Source: Brachyspira pilosicoli P43/6/78 (GTDB taxonomy: Bacteria > Spirochaetota > Brachyspiria > Brachyspirales > Brachyspiraceae). From it: DNA of 64,000 nt. Below are positions 20,574 to 31,452 of the stretch, piece by piece. Numbering within the stretch: the stretch's first letter is position 1; each line of letters starts with the position of its first letter. The stretch spans positions 682,001 through 746,000 of the forward strand of contig NC_019908.1 of the NCBI RefSeq assembly GCF_000325665.1, written 5' to 3'. A program made the translations under genes and the position numbers. Under the pieces are notes generated by a model that saw only the letters and a program-made list of their open reading frames with translations, made no database searches and was not told where the DNA came from.

Positions 20574-21394
20574 TTAAAGAAATAAACAAAATAATAAAAA
20601 CTCTAAACAACATACCAGAACCATTTTCTGTAGACGGTATAATAAAAACATTTGAAAAAAGTTCTAAAAAAATAATAAAAAACTTTGCTCTATATTTTTA
20701 TAAAGATAATAATTCAAATCTATGGTACTCTACTTCAAAAAGCATAATAAAAGAAAATAATAAATACAAATTAAAAGCAAGAAATTATGAGTTTGGTTAT
20801 TTAATAATAGAAAGCAGTGTTGAAAAAGAATATTTAGAAATAATAGTAAATCATTTATCTATAATACTCTACAGTGAAAAACTATCATTTTTAGCAAATA
20901 GAGATAAGCTTACTAATTTATACAACAGAGGATATTTATTAAAATATTTAGAAAATAAAAAAGATGAAATATACTCTATAATTATAATAGATTTAGATAA
21001 GTTTAAACATTATAATGATAGTTATGGTCATAATGTTGGAGACCATGTATTAAAAATAGCTTCAAGGGTAATGAGAGAGACTCTAAAACAAATAAAATAT
21101 AATTCACTTCTTGCAAGATACGGAGGTGAAGAGTTTATTATAGTTATTGATACAAAAACTAAAAAAGAGCTTTTTAATATAATGGAAACTATAAGAAAAA
21201 CAATATATGAAACAGATTTTTCAACTGATGAATATTCTCTAAAAGCAACAGCTTCATTCGGCGGAGCAATTAAAACCGATAATGATACAATTAATAGCCT
21301 AATAGAAAAAGCAGACAAAGCATTATATGAAGCAAAAGAAACAGGAAGAAACAAAAGTATTATAAATAATCATACTGAAACTTACAAGCTTTAA
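20570..21394 (+). CDS. Diguanylate cyclase (GGDEF domain)
   Basis: 274 residues; makes cyclic di-GMP from 2 GTP. The C-terminal GGDEF domain begins at RDKLTNLYNRGYLLK and has the metal-site Asp in IIDLDKFKHYND and the active loop ARYGGEEF. Glu in position three is a normal active variant. Upstream of the loop the sequence is KYNS rather than RxxD, so no product-inhibition I-site is visible. The first 110 residues look like a small GAF-type sensor domain of unknown ligand; no membrane helix. It overlaps the TPR gene by four bases and is the last gene of the polA run. Its 3' end overlaps the convergent glycosyltransferase by 35 bp. Confidence 0.93.
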   Translation: MIKEINKIIKTLNNIPEPFSVDGIIKTFEKSSKKIIKNFALYFYKDNNSNLWYSTSKSIIKENNKYKLKARNYEFGYLIIESSVEKEYLEIIVNHLSIILYSEKLSFLANRDKLTNLYNRGYLLKYLENKKDEIYSIIIIDLDKFKHYNDSYGHNVGDHVLKIASRVMRETLKQIKYNSLLARYGGEEFIIVIDTKTKKELFNIMETIRKTIYETDFSTDEYSLKATASFGGAIKTDNDTINSLIEKADKALYEAKETGRNKSIINNHTETYKL

Positions 21395-22352
21395 TAACAA
21401 TTTTATTTTCATTATTATTAAAACGAGTAGCTAAATCTCCAAAACCACCCAAAGATATTATATAATGTTTTGCATTTGACATTAAATATATATCTAGATA
21501 TGGAGGATTTTTACAACTACTAACTTTATAAGATATTCTATTATTTAATTTTTTTATTATATTTTTATTAACCCAATCTATATCATCAGAAAAAAAGAAG
21601 AATGTAGGATTTTTTAATTCATTTGATAACTTATTTATAGATTCTATAAAATAATTAGCATAATTTTCATAGCTACTATTAAATACTTCTTTAAAACAAG
21701 ACATAACATAACTATCACCTAGCCTAATATGAATAGCTACAGATTCACTATTTTTCAATTCATTGTATAATACTAAATTATCTTCTTTCAAAGTACTATA
21801 ATGATATTTATCTAAATCTATATTTTTAGTTATATCACTAACATTAATATCTAAAATTCTAGGGTAAGAATATAAAAATAAGTTTTTATTATTCTCTAAA
21901 TAATTATTAATATCATATCCAAAATATGATTCATTTATAACAGAAAAACATGCCTTATAAAAAAATATCTCATCATAACTAGCAATTTTAAAATCTATAT
22001 CAGGACATAGTTTAATGAGCTCAAACGGTCTTTCATCTTTACCATCAATATCTTTATGTTTATAATCAAACCAAGTTATATCATATTTAACAGTAAAATT
22101 ATAATGTTTCTTTATAGATTCACCTAATATATATTTCCAAAATTGATCAGCCAATCCGCCTTGACATTCTATAATAACTATACCAGAGTCATTATTGTTT
22201 CTTTTTTTATTTAATTCTTTAGATATATATTCAATTTTATATAAAGAATTAACAATATCATATAGTATATTTCTTAAATTATCTCTATGTTTTTTTATAG
22301 GTATAATACGAACTATTTTATTTATAAGATGTTCATAATTATTGTATAGCAT
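21360..22352 (-). CDS. GT11-family glycosyltransferase (alpha-1,2-fucosyltransferase-like)
   Basis: 330 residues. Family GT11 features: ECQGGLADQFWKYILGESI matches the N-terminal GGLGNQ(L/M)FQYA-type donor motif, VAIHIRLGDSYV matches the HxRRGDY-type motif, and TFFFFSDDIDWV is the FSDD-W block. The C-terminal part DIYLMSNAKHYIISLGGFG is also typical. Such enzymes add fucose or a related 6-deoxy sugar to surface glycans; here the lipooligosaccharide is a likely acceptor by inference. No ribosome site is visible before the ATG and no other sugar gene is adjacent, so it may be a mobile or acquired gene. Confidence 0.75.
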   Translation of the reverse strand: MLYNNYEHLINKIVRIIPIKKHRDNLRNILYDIVNSLYKIEYISKELNKKRNNNDSGIVIIECQGGLADQFWKYILGESIKKHYNFTVKYDITWFDYKHKDIDGKDERPFELIKLCPDIDFKIASYDEIFFYKACFSVINESYFGYDINNYLENNKNLFLYSYPRILDINVSDITKNIDLDKYHYSTLKEDNLVLYNELKNSESVAIHIRLGDSYVMSCFKEVFNSSYENYANYFIESINKLSNELKNPTFFFFSDDIDWVNKNIIKKLNNRISYKVSSCKNPPYLDIYLMSNAKHYIISLGGFGDLATRFNNNENKIVIKACKFQYDYL

Positions 22353-22570
22353 AAAATTAATAAATATTTTAGTATTTTTGTTTTATTTTAACATATAAAA
22401 TACTTATGTCAATATAATACAGATTAATAAGAATTGCATTATAATATTTTTAATAATTTAGTCTTTTATTTTCTTTATATTATTTCTTAAACTACTTCAT
22501 TTTATATCTCATAGATAATAATCTAAATATTAGAAATTTATAATAATTTTAAAATATTTTTAATAAAAAA

Positions 22571-23278
22571 TTACACTTCATTTTTTTTGTGAAATAGTTT
22601 TTTTATATATGGGATAAATTCTAGCTTTTTATCAAGTATTTTTCCTATAAAAGAAATAGACTTACCCATCGTAAAAGCTGCAAGCACAGTACCTATTCCA
22701 AGACCTTTTATATGACCTAAACAAAGAAATGTAAGTACCGCTGTTGTTAAAAGACAAGTTACATCAAATATTATCTTTACTTTTGCATAAGGCACTTTTA
22801 TTATATTTGATAATTCTCTTGGAAACAAATCTGTAGGTATTATAGGAAGTCCGCATCTATTTGATAATGCTATACCAAATGCTAGTATAAAATAGCTTAT
22901 TAAAAAATATATTATTCTAGTTGTTATTGTTAGCGGCAGATGATTTATCCAAGCAGCATGTATATCTACAAATTTACCAAAACAAAAACCTACAACAAAA
23001 CTAAATAAATATTCACCAACAAATTTTTTTCTTAATATCATAAGTATTAGTACAAGCAATGTTTGAAAAATATAAATAAAAGTTCCAAGAGATATATTTT
23101 TAATAACTTCAGAAAAAGCATAAGGAACACTTGATATAGCAGATATTCCAGATCCTGAATAAAGCATTAATACAACACCAAAGCTATTCATAATAACAAC
23201 TAAAATTAATGCTAATTCACCGCTTATTATAAAATGTTTATTTTTATTATCTAATAGTATATCATTTTCTGATATCAT
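22571..23278 (-). CDS. YitT/YczE-type membrane protein
   Basis: 235 residues with five to six membrane helices. The glycine-rich first helices (MNSFGVVLMLYSGSGISAIS), the mid-part FGIALSNRCGLPIIPTDLF and the C-terminal GLGIGTVLAAFTMGKSISF resemble the YczE/YyaS/YitT membrane proteins (DUF6198-like), whose substrate is not known. The gene stands alone between a 218-bp AT-rich gap on its 3' side and the repeat-like gap at 23279-23697 on its 5' side. Confidence 0.75.
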   Translation of the reverse strand: MISENDILLDNKNKHFIISGELALILVVIMNSFGVVLMLYSGSGISAISSVPYAFSEVIKNISLGTFIYIFQTLLVLILMILRKKFVGEYLFSFVVGFCFGKFVDIHAAWINHLPLTITTRIIYFLISYFILAFGIALSNRCGLPIIPTDLFPRELSNIIKVPYAKVKIIFDVTCLLTTAVLTFLCLGHIKGLGIGTVLAAFTMGKSISFIGKILDKKLEFIPYIKKLFHKKNEV

Positions 23279-23697
23279 AGATTTATCCTTATATAGTATG
23301 TATACTTATTAACTTATATATTATATAGCTAATTATATATTAATCAAGAAATTTATGATAAGTTTATTTTTTAATTTATTTAGTATTCCCGCCCTTTTAT
23401 TTATTATAGTTTCATTTTTAATTTTAACTTTTAGTATACTTAATATTTACAAAGAAATTACAGCACCCGCCCAAGTTTTTTTAAATTTAAAAATAATCCT
23501 ACGCACGGTGAATAAAATTTTATATCTAATAAAAATTAGAATTAACGATTAGTATATATTTATAATTTTACTCTGCGTGCGTTGTAGAGATAAAAAAATA
23601 AAATTGTATAGTTTTAGAATCAAAGATAGTATTTGAAAAAAGGCGATACCTTATAAAAGATACCGCCTTTAATTATTCTAAAATTTTGTTATTAGAT
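23279..23697. other. 419-bp intergenic region with a repeat-like degenerate segment
   Basis: Contains no gene I accept. A 65-codon plus-strand frame at 23355-23552 has no ribosome site and looks like a decayed fragment. Two GC-rich patches break the AT background: ACGCACG at 23501-23507 and CGTGCGT at 23576-23582 are inverted copies of each other, and TCTAAT/ATTAGA (23525-23540) forms a small hairpin between them. Such patches suggest an interspersed Brachyspira repeat. The last 60 bp hold the terminator of the alpha-2-macroglobulin gene. Confidence 0.45.
23635..23670 (-). terminator. Rho-independent terminator behind the alpha-2-macroglobulin gene
   Basis: Read on the minus strand, AAAGGCGGTATC and GGTATCGCCTTT form a 12-bp stem (two G-U pairs) with a short loop, followed by a T run. 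It lies 28 bp beyond the stop codon. Confidence 0.88.
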
Positions 23698-26600
23698 TTA
23701 TTTAGCCTCTATAACAACTTTATGCTGTCCGTCATAACCGAATACCTCAGGGTTATACATCTCTTCAGCCTTAGTAGCAGGAAGTAAATATTCACCAGGT
23801 GTAACAGCACGAACTACATATTTGTATATATGCTCACCCTTGTCAAGAACATCAGCAAATAATAATATTTTGTCATTGTAGTTTTCTGTATGATTAAATC
23901 CGCCCCACCACCAAGTATTATTATAATTTCCTGTGATGTTTTTAACTTCGCTGCTTTCTGTAGCAAATGAAGAGTTTAATATTCTCATACCAGAAGCAAT
24001 AGGAGTATCCACTACAACGAAATGTCTTTCATAAGGAACTGTAACTTTTACAACAACAACATACTCTTCGCCTTGTTTAAATTTCTCTTTAGTAAGGTCT
24101 AATACTCTGCCGTCTTTAGTTTGATACTCTCTTACAACATTTATTCCCATATCTCTATTAACAGCCAACTCACGAGGAGCATAAGTAAGTCTTACACCAT
24201 AATAAAGTCTTCCAGCACCATTTCTTCTAATATTTGCTATAGAAGCCCTTGTATTTAAATTACTTAATCTTTCATTCATAAACTCACTTAAAGCATAATT
24301 TTGTGTTAAGCTAGGCTGAGTTCTTGAATTAAATGTTTCAGCAAGTAAAGTTTTTCCTTGATATATAAACTCTGCTTTGAAATTAGGTTTAACATTTTCG
24401 TATTTTTTGTAATACATATTCATAGCAGCAAATACTGACACATTGTCTTGAGTGTTTAAATATCTGCCGTTTTTTCTTGATTGAACAAGCCAGCGAACCA
24501 CTTTTTCATTGATAGCATTATCATAACCTGTTTCTATCAAAGCATATAAAGCAGCTGAAGTATCTCTTACTGATGAAGAGTGTATCCAGTAAAGATTTTT
24601 ATATCTCTCTTCAAGTTCATAATGAGCAGTATTAGGGTCTTCTTTTATAGTGTTAAGTATATATTGTCTAACATTAGTAAATGCCTTGCTATCATATTTA
24701 TTATAATACATAGCTCTCATTAACTGAACCTGTCCATAGAAAGGTATATTATTAACTTGAGGGTATATTCTGTCTATTATAGCTTTCACATCATTAGAAT
24801 TATATCCGCCTTCTGCAAGCACTGCTGCAATATAAGATATAGATGAAAGATTAATATACTCATCAAACCAGAAGCTAGGTTTTTCAGCCTCACCGCTCTT
24901 AGCATAATTGTTAATATATTCTAATGCCAATTTTAGAGAGTTTTCATCAATAGCATAACCCTCTTTTTTAGCCTTAATCATAGTTTCAGCAGCATAAGCA
25001 GTAAGCCAAGGAGATATCCAAGTTTTGCTAGGATAATAAGAGAATCCTCCATTAGGGCTTTGATAAGTAGGCATAGCCTTTAAGAAACTGTTTACTGTAT
25101 TGTCTAATTCTTCTTCAGATATATCAGTAAGCTTCATATCAACTAATAATCTCTTAGATGTTATTATAGGATATACTCTTGATAACTGCTGTTCCAAACA
25201 AAGATAAGGATAGTTTATAAGATAGTTTATTCCTCCTGTAAGTTCACTGAATGCACTAGGAGACATATAAACTTCTAAACTTCCAGCACCCTTATAAGCC
25301 TCTGTAGTATTTGGCACTCTAATCATTAAATCAGTATTGTTGTTTGTAGTGCTTGAGAACATTGCCACAGATTCTGTAGTCATAGGGATATTAACTTTAA
25401 ATGTTTTCTCTACAGCATCAGTATATTCTCCGCCTTTAGCAAGTATTGTAACTTTAGCCTCTCCGCTGTTTGTAGCTATAATATCAAATCTTACATCAGC
25501 ATTTCCGCCTTTAGGCACAGTTATTTTTCTGACTAGCATTTTGTATTAAAGCATTAGAAGCAACAGCCTGAACTTCTATCTCTAAATCTTTATCAGAATA
25601 ATTATAAACTATGCTTCCAGCCTTAAACTTATCTTCAACATAAGCAAACTCTGGAAGTGTAGGCATAAGCATAATATTTTTCTTAACTACAACAACATCA
25701 TCAGAAGCACCAAAATAACCATCTTTATTTATAGCAGAAGCCATTATTCTAAATGATGTAATATTATCAGGTAAATTAAATGTAACAGTAGCCTTACCAT
25801 TAGCATCAGTTTTTACTCTTCCTTGATAGAAAGCAGTTGTTAAGAAGTTCTTTCTTATGCTGAATACGTCCATACCCATAGCCTCAGCTTTAGCCATAAG
25901 CATATTGTCTGCTCTCATACCATCTCCGCCCGGTGTATCCCCTTTCTCGCCATAGTTACGCTGACCTATTAAGTGTATTCTTGTATCGGCACTTGCCACA
26001 CTCAAAGGTCTCTGTCCATAGAAAGTATTAAACCAGTTTGGAGTTTTATAGCCTATTAAATTCAATACTCCAACATCAACTACGCTTAGCATAATCTCTG
26101 TTTCCATAGGCTCACTTTCTTTAGTTTCAACATATAAATCTACTGTCATCTCATCACGAGGCTCTAAACTGTCAGCAGATTTTGTTATTGTTACATTAAG
26201 CTCTTTTTCACGAGGAGATACTGAAAGCCCTGCATAACCAATTTTAAATGACGGCTTACCTTCATCTGTAGCATAATTAGTATATGCCTCATTTTCAACT
26301 CTTCCTTTTACAAGTGAAACACCCACATAAACATTAGGTAAATATTCAGGTTTTATAGGTACTTCTATTAAAGCAGTAGAGCCTTCAATATTTGTAACAA
26401 AAGAATCTATTACATATTCTCTCTCAACTGTTACTAAAGCAGTAGCAGATTCATAAGGAGATTTTACCATTATTCTTGCTGTTTCATAAGGTTTATACTC
26501 TTCTTTTTCTGTGATAAGCTCAAGCAAATCATCATCAAACATAGCCCAAGGAGCATAATCCTTACCTATAACATACATATATTCATCAGCAGCAACTTCT

Positions 26601-29446
26601 CTTTTTTTAGAATCTTTTGCTCTTGCTAACACTATATAAAGACCAGAGTTTGTAGGAGTAAAGCTGTATGCAACAGGGGCTTTTTTTGTTGTAACTGTAG
26701 TAGTTTCAATAACATCATCAATCTGTGTAGATTCCCATTCAAATCTTCCGCCTGTTATAGCCTTTCTTACTGATTCCCAATGTCTTCTTATAACTTGAAC
26801 TTCTATCTTTTTGCCTGCAAGTCTATTTCCTTCAGCATCAACTGCAATAAACTCTAACTCTGTAGGCTTATCAGTTTCCAAGAAATAACCTTGTCTTTTT
26901 ATACCAATATAATAATCACTTCCATGAACCAATACACTCTTAGTTGTACTTACTTTTTGAGAATCTTCACCAGATACTGTTGCCTCTATTGTAACATAAG
27001 CAGAATGTATTGAACGGCTTGCATCCACTGTAGGACTATAAGCATATTCTCCGTTTTCATCTAATGAACCAGTACCAGTAGCTATTGTAGAATAATAATT
27101 ATTATAATACTCATCTTCAAACCAGCTTAATTTTGTAAATCTAAATCCTGCATTATTAGGAGGAGTGAAGAAAGTTTCATTCATAGATATATTATAATCA
27201 ACTCTATTAGATATCATAGGCTCACCGAACAAATACCAGCCAGACATCTTTATAGGCATAGTGTCGCCTAAATAATAATTTTTATCTTCAACCCAAAGTC
27301 TGCTTTCATATTCTAAAGGCTTAAACTCTTCAACTCTAAAGCTCTGTGATAAACTATAAAGCTCTTCATCATTATTATTAGAATTTAATGCCACTCTCAC
27401 GCTATAATAGCCAGTAGGAGCATCTGCAGGAAGAGTAAAGTCTATTAAATAAGAACCAAACTCATTTAAGCTCACATCTCCTTTATAAATCTCTTCGCCT
27501 CTTGAGTTATTAACAGTAAATGAGCCATCTTTCAAATTAGTAGGTATATTCCAATTTCCAATAATATTTTCTCTTACAACACCTTTTATATGCACCTCTT
27601 CGCCTGCCTTATAAAGTCCCCTCTCTGTAAACATAGAACCATTATATTCTTTATCAGCAGGAGAATAATCATAACTAATATCCATTCTCCAAGGTGAAAC
27701 ACCTGTACCCCAATCGCTATTGATAAAAGATACATCATCACCCTTTGTAACTATTGCCCATTGTCTTGGAGTATCCCATCTGCTTGCTCTTTTTATTCCA
27801 AAACTTCTAAAGCCTTTAGTAGTAGCTATTCCGTTTTCATCTGTTGTTGCTTTTTCTAATACTCTATTAAAGTCGTCTCTTATCTCTACTTCTGCACCTG
27901 CAACAGGCATTCCTGTTTTTAAGTCTGTTACAAATATTGTATTTGAATCGCCTGAGAATTTTCCTGTTACGCCCATAGATGTTATTTGTATTTGTGAAGC
28001 TGTTGAATAATCGTACTCGCTTTGGTAGCCTGTTTTACTTTTGAACTCTATTGATAAAAGCCCGTACTCTTTATTATTCATATAATTTGTTAAATAGAGT
28101 GCTGTTGTAATATATCTGTTTCTTTCAACATTTGGAGTATATTCTGTATTATTATTGTAGCCGAATAAGTTTTTATATTTATTAGTATAATTTCTAAACT
28201 CTAGAGTTTCATCATATCTATATACTTGTTTATTTACAAATAAGAAAGGTATAATATTTTCTTTATCAACGTATCTGCTTTGTATATAAATTGTATTAGG
28301 GTTCATTACCTGTACAGGAAGTTTTACTCCTTCATAAGCTTCTACAACACCCATTCCAGAAGGTATTGAAACACTTGGGTTATAGTCTGTAACATTTAAT
28401 GTAATATTTTTCTCTTTGCCTAAAGTTTGTCCGTAAATATCTTTTAAGCTTCCTTTGATTTTTATATTATAAGTGATATTAGGGTTAAATCTAAGTGAAT
28501 AAAGTGAGAAGCTTTTAGAAGACCATGAGTTTTGTTCTATTTCTTCTTGTGTAGGAAGCTGAATTTGCGGGCTTATTTCCATATTTTTTATTAAGTCAGC
28601 CCATTCTACTCTTGTACTGAATTTTATTTCTGGAGCTTTTGGAGAATATGATGCTGTTACTGTTTGCTCTTCTTCTCCATTAAAATAAAAATTATCATGT
28701 GTAGAAAACTTAAAACTATCATTGTCTGCTGTGCCTAAGTTTCCATTTATAGCAGCAAGTCCTTCTTCTATATATACACTTATTTCATCATCTTTGTTTA
28801 AAGCCTTTTTAGGTTTTATAACTAATACCTGATTTAATTCATATTCATTAGTTTCCCATTCTCTTAAATCTTCTATTTTTGCATATCTAACATCAAAATC
28901 TATCTCTCTATAATTACTGCTTGATATTAATTCTATTTTCTCTTTTGCACTTTGCAAGTATATTGGCATATTATAATAAATAACTATATTAACATCTGTA
29001 GGAAGGTCTGATTGTCTGTCATAAGGGGAAGTTTTTTGCATTATTGGTCTTAAAGTATTAAAAGTCCAAGTATAATCGTTTTCTAATGTTTCTCCTGTAA
29101 GTTCGCTTTTAATTCCTTTTTTAAGCGTAACTTCTATTTTTGTATTGTCTGGTAAAGCTTCACTAGGATAAAATGCCAAAGTATTAACAGAAAGCCACCT
29201 GTATTTACCTTTAACATCTATATTAAAACTAAAATATTGATTAGTTACTTCTTTCACAGCTTGCAATGCAACCATTTGCTGATTGAATGTTACCGTTATA
29301 GCTTCATAGTTAGCTCTGCTTGTATTCTCTCCGATAGGAGTAGTTCTGTCGATACTAACAGCACCAAATAAAGATAAACTGCTCATAAAAATAAATGACA
29401 TAATAATAATATAAAATGTTTTTAGTCTTAGAATGGACTTTCCCAT
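23698..29446 (-). CDS. Bacterial alpha-2-macroglobulin with thioester motif, one frameshift
   Basis: About 1915 residues when corrected, the size of YfaS-type bacterial alpha-2-macroglobulins (A2Ms), which are periplasmic traps for foreign proteases. There is a signal peptide (about MGKSILRLKTFYIIIMSFIF) without lipobox Cys, then MG-type beta domains, a bait-like region, and the A2M block with GGDGMRADNMLMAKA and RKNFLTTAFYQGRVKTDANG. The thioester CLEQ is present; its Cys codon is at 25200-25198, followed by an alpha/alpha toroid (NGGFSYYP...). The frame breaks in the T5 run at 25524-25528; removing one base joins ASQK to ITVPKGGN. GGGGG precedes the ATG. No pbpC neighbour, which is unusual for the family. 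Confidence 0.9.
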
Positions 29447-29531
29447 AAATACCCCCAGATAATATTCAATTCTAATGTTATAACATAAATAATTTTAAAG
29501 TAAATAATAAATTAAGATATTTTTAATAAAA

Positions 29532-29867
29532 TTAACTATTCATATTTGATACACTTATTACGCTAATTTTTTTTAATTCGCTATATTCTTTTAGAAAATA
29601 TTTTTTTAATAATCTTTTATTTTCTATAAACATGGTTTTTGTTTTTTTATCTTGTTTTTTTATATAATGCTCTATTTTTAAAGCGATACTTATGTTTTCA
29701 ACTCTCCAAGCTGATAAAAATTTAATAGGTTTATGGGTTTTAGTATATTTTGCACCTTTGCCTTTACTATGCTTTATAAATCTCTCTTTTAAATTGTTTG
29801 TTACTCCAGTATAATAACTTCCATCTTCACAGAGAAGTATATAAACATAATAAAACTCATTTTCCAT
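29532..29867 (-). CDS. GIY-YIG nuclease-domain protein (UPF0213/YhbQ-like)
   Basis: 111 residues made of one GIY-YIG domain: YVYILLCEDGSYYTGVTNNL carries the signature strands, followed by an Arg (ERFIKH) and the catalytic-type Glu in LKIEHYIKK. This is the small stand-alone UPF0213 kind. Relatives are weak DNA nucleases of unclear role. It overlaps the SpsF-like gene by 11 bp and lies 85 bp upstream of the alpha-2-macroglobulin start, on the same strand, so a shared transcript is possible. Confidence 0.9.
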   Translation of the reverse strand: MENEFYYVYILLCEDGSYYTGVTNNLKERFIKHSKGKGAKYTKTHKPIKFLSAWRVENISIALKIEHYIKKQDKKTKTMFIENKRLLKKYFLKEYSELKKISVISVSNMNS

Positions 29868-30537
29868 TTTTTATGTCTCTTATAATATCATCAACATCAA
29901 TATATATATTATTATTATATTTTTTAAATATATCACATACATTATTATAATCTTCTTCCATGTCTACTGTAGTTCTTAATTCAGGCATTCTAAAACTCTC
30001 TTCAACTTCTGGATTTTCTATTTTAAATTTATTAGGGTTTCTATAATGATACTGAGTAATATGTTCATGTTCAAAAGAATCATTAGAATTATCATTAGCA
30101 TATTTTAAAGCCTCATAATTAATAACTTCCACACCGCTACCATATGGAAGCAAATCATAATGACTTAAATCTGCATTTGTTTTTATATGATGCTCTATTA
30201 TAGAATCTAACGCTTTTACACTCACCAAAGGGTTATCCCCAGTAGCTCGCACTATAATATCTCCATTAAACTTCTCTGCAGCTTTTACGTATCTATCTAA
30301 AACATCTTCCTCGCTTCCTACAAAATAATTGCATTTGAGATTTTCAAATATTTTACTAAACTCATTATAAGATTTCTCTTCTGTAGCAACTATAACATCG
30401 TTAGCCATTTTAGAGCTTCTTAATCTCTTTATAATAAGTTCAAGCATAGTGCTGCAACCTGCCATAGGTTTTAATGCCTTTCTTGGAAGCCTTGTAGAGC
30501 CAACTCTTGAAGCAAGTACAATAATTATCTTTTTCAT
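29857..30537 (-). CDS. SpsF-like cytidylyltransferase-family protein
   Basis: 226 residues of the CMP-sugar cytidylyltransferase fold (PF02348; SpsF/NeuA/KdsB group). The N-terminal nucleotide loop is ASRVGSTRLPRKALKPMAG, and the GSEEDVLDRYVKAAE and IIVRATGDNPLVS motifs are characteristic of the SpsF branch. SpsF-type proteins act in surface polysaccharide or flagellar sugar synthesis; the sugar here is not known. Truncation is not apparent. It follows truB by 26 bp and overlaps the GIY-YIG gene. Confidence 0.85.
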   Translation of the reverse strand: MKKIIIVLASRVGSTRLPRKALKPMAGCSTMLELIIKRLRSSKMANDVIVATEEKSYNEFSKIFENLKCNYFVGSEEDVLDRYVKAAEKFNGDIIVRATGDNPLVSVKALDSIIEHHIKTNADLSHYDLLPYGSGVEVINYEALKYANDNSNDSFEHEHITQYHYRNPNKFKIENPEVEESFRMPELRTTVDMEEDYNNVCDIFKKYNNNIYIDVDDIIRDIKNGK

Positions 30538-30563
30538 TTTTTTTCATTCCTTGTTATAAATAA

Positions 30564-31424
30564 TTACACATCTATAAAAGAGTATCTATTAGAATTATTA
30601 ATATTACTTATAATAGCTAATAAATTATTATCCCTATCAACTAAAGCTAAATATTTATTTTTTATATTTATATTCTCTATTAATTTTGTATTTCCAGAGA
30701 GTATTTGTTTTATATCTTTTTTATCTTCTATTAAAAGTTTATCAAAGTTTTTAAACATATTAAAAAAAGAAATGATGTTATGAGCATTTATATTTTCTAA
30801 ACTAATAGCATTATCAATATTATAATCACCAATAGAAGTTCTTATTAAATCTTTTGTGTATGCCAAATTATTAGTAATCTCTCCAATATCTCTTACTATT
30901 GCCCTAATATAAGTACCTTTACTCACAGAAGTTTTAATTCTAAAATAAGGATAATTATATTCCAATAGTTCTATATTATTTATAAAAACATTCACACTCT
31001 TTAATTGAAACTCCTTATTTTCTCTTGCTAAATCATAAGCTCTTTTACCGTCAATTTTTTTAGCACTATATATTGGAGGCTTTTGCAATATACTGCCTAA
31101 AAAATTATTCTTTATCAATGCTTCTAATTCATTAAAACTTAATATATTTTGATTTTTAGTTTTCTCTAAAACTTTTCCTTCTACATCATCAGTATCTCTG
31201 CTCTCTCCAAAAACACCTTCTGCAATATACTCTTTATATAAATCATCAAACAAAAAAAATAATTTAGTATATCTTCCCAAAGCTATTATTAAAACTCCAG
31301 AAGCAAAAGGGTCAAGCGTACCAACATGCCCTATTCTTTTTTCTTTCAGTATAGGTTTTAATTTTCTTATAACATCAAAAGAAGTAATGCCTTTGGGTTT
31401 ATTTACTATTAGAAATCCTTTCAT
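30564..31424 (-). CDS. truB: tRNA pseudouridine-55 synthase
   Basis: Makes pseudouridine 55 in the T arm of tRNAs. 286 residues. The catalytic Asp is in GHVGTLDPFASGVL, and the family segments MKGFLIVNKPKGITSFDVI, KPPIYSAKKIDGKRAYDLAR and VSKGTYIRAIVRDIG are all present. The C-terminal PUA-like part is short and divergent. In the minus-strand run it lies 28 bp after the lipoprotein gene at 31453. Confidence 0.95.
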   Translation of the reverse strand: MKGFLIVNKPKGITSFDVIRKLKPILKEKRIGHVGTLDPFASGVLIIALGRYTKLFFLFDDLYKEYIAEGVFGESRDTDDVEGKVLEKTKNQNILSFNELEALIKNNFLGSILQKPPIYSAKKIDGKRAYDLARENKEFQLKSVNVFINNIELLEYNYPYFRIKTSVSKGTYIRAIVRDIGEITNNLAYTKDLIRTSIGDYNIDNAISLENINAHNIISFFNMFKNFDKLLIEDKKDIKQILSGNTKLIENINIKNKYLALVDRDNNLLAIISNINNSNRYSFIDV

Positions 31425-31452
31425 AAATATTTACACTCAGAAACAAATAAAT

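Noticed and set aside
23355-23552. 65-codon plus-strand open frame as a small membrane protein gene
   Set aside because: No ribosome site, no family match, ends in low-complexity sequence and lies in a repeat-like gap.
29532-29867. GIY-YIG protein as a homing endonuclease
   Set aside because: Size and motif fit the small UPF0213 group; no intron or intein boundary lies nearby.
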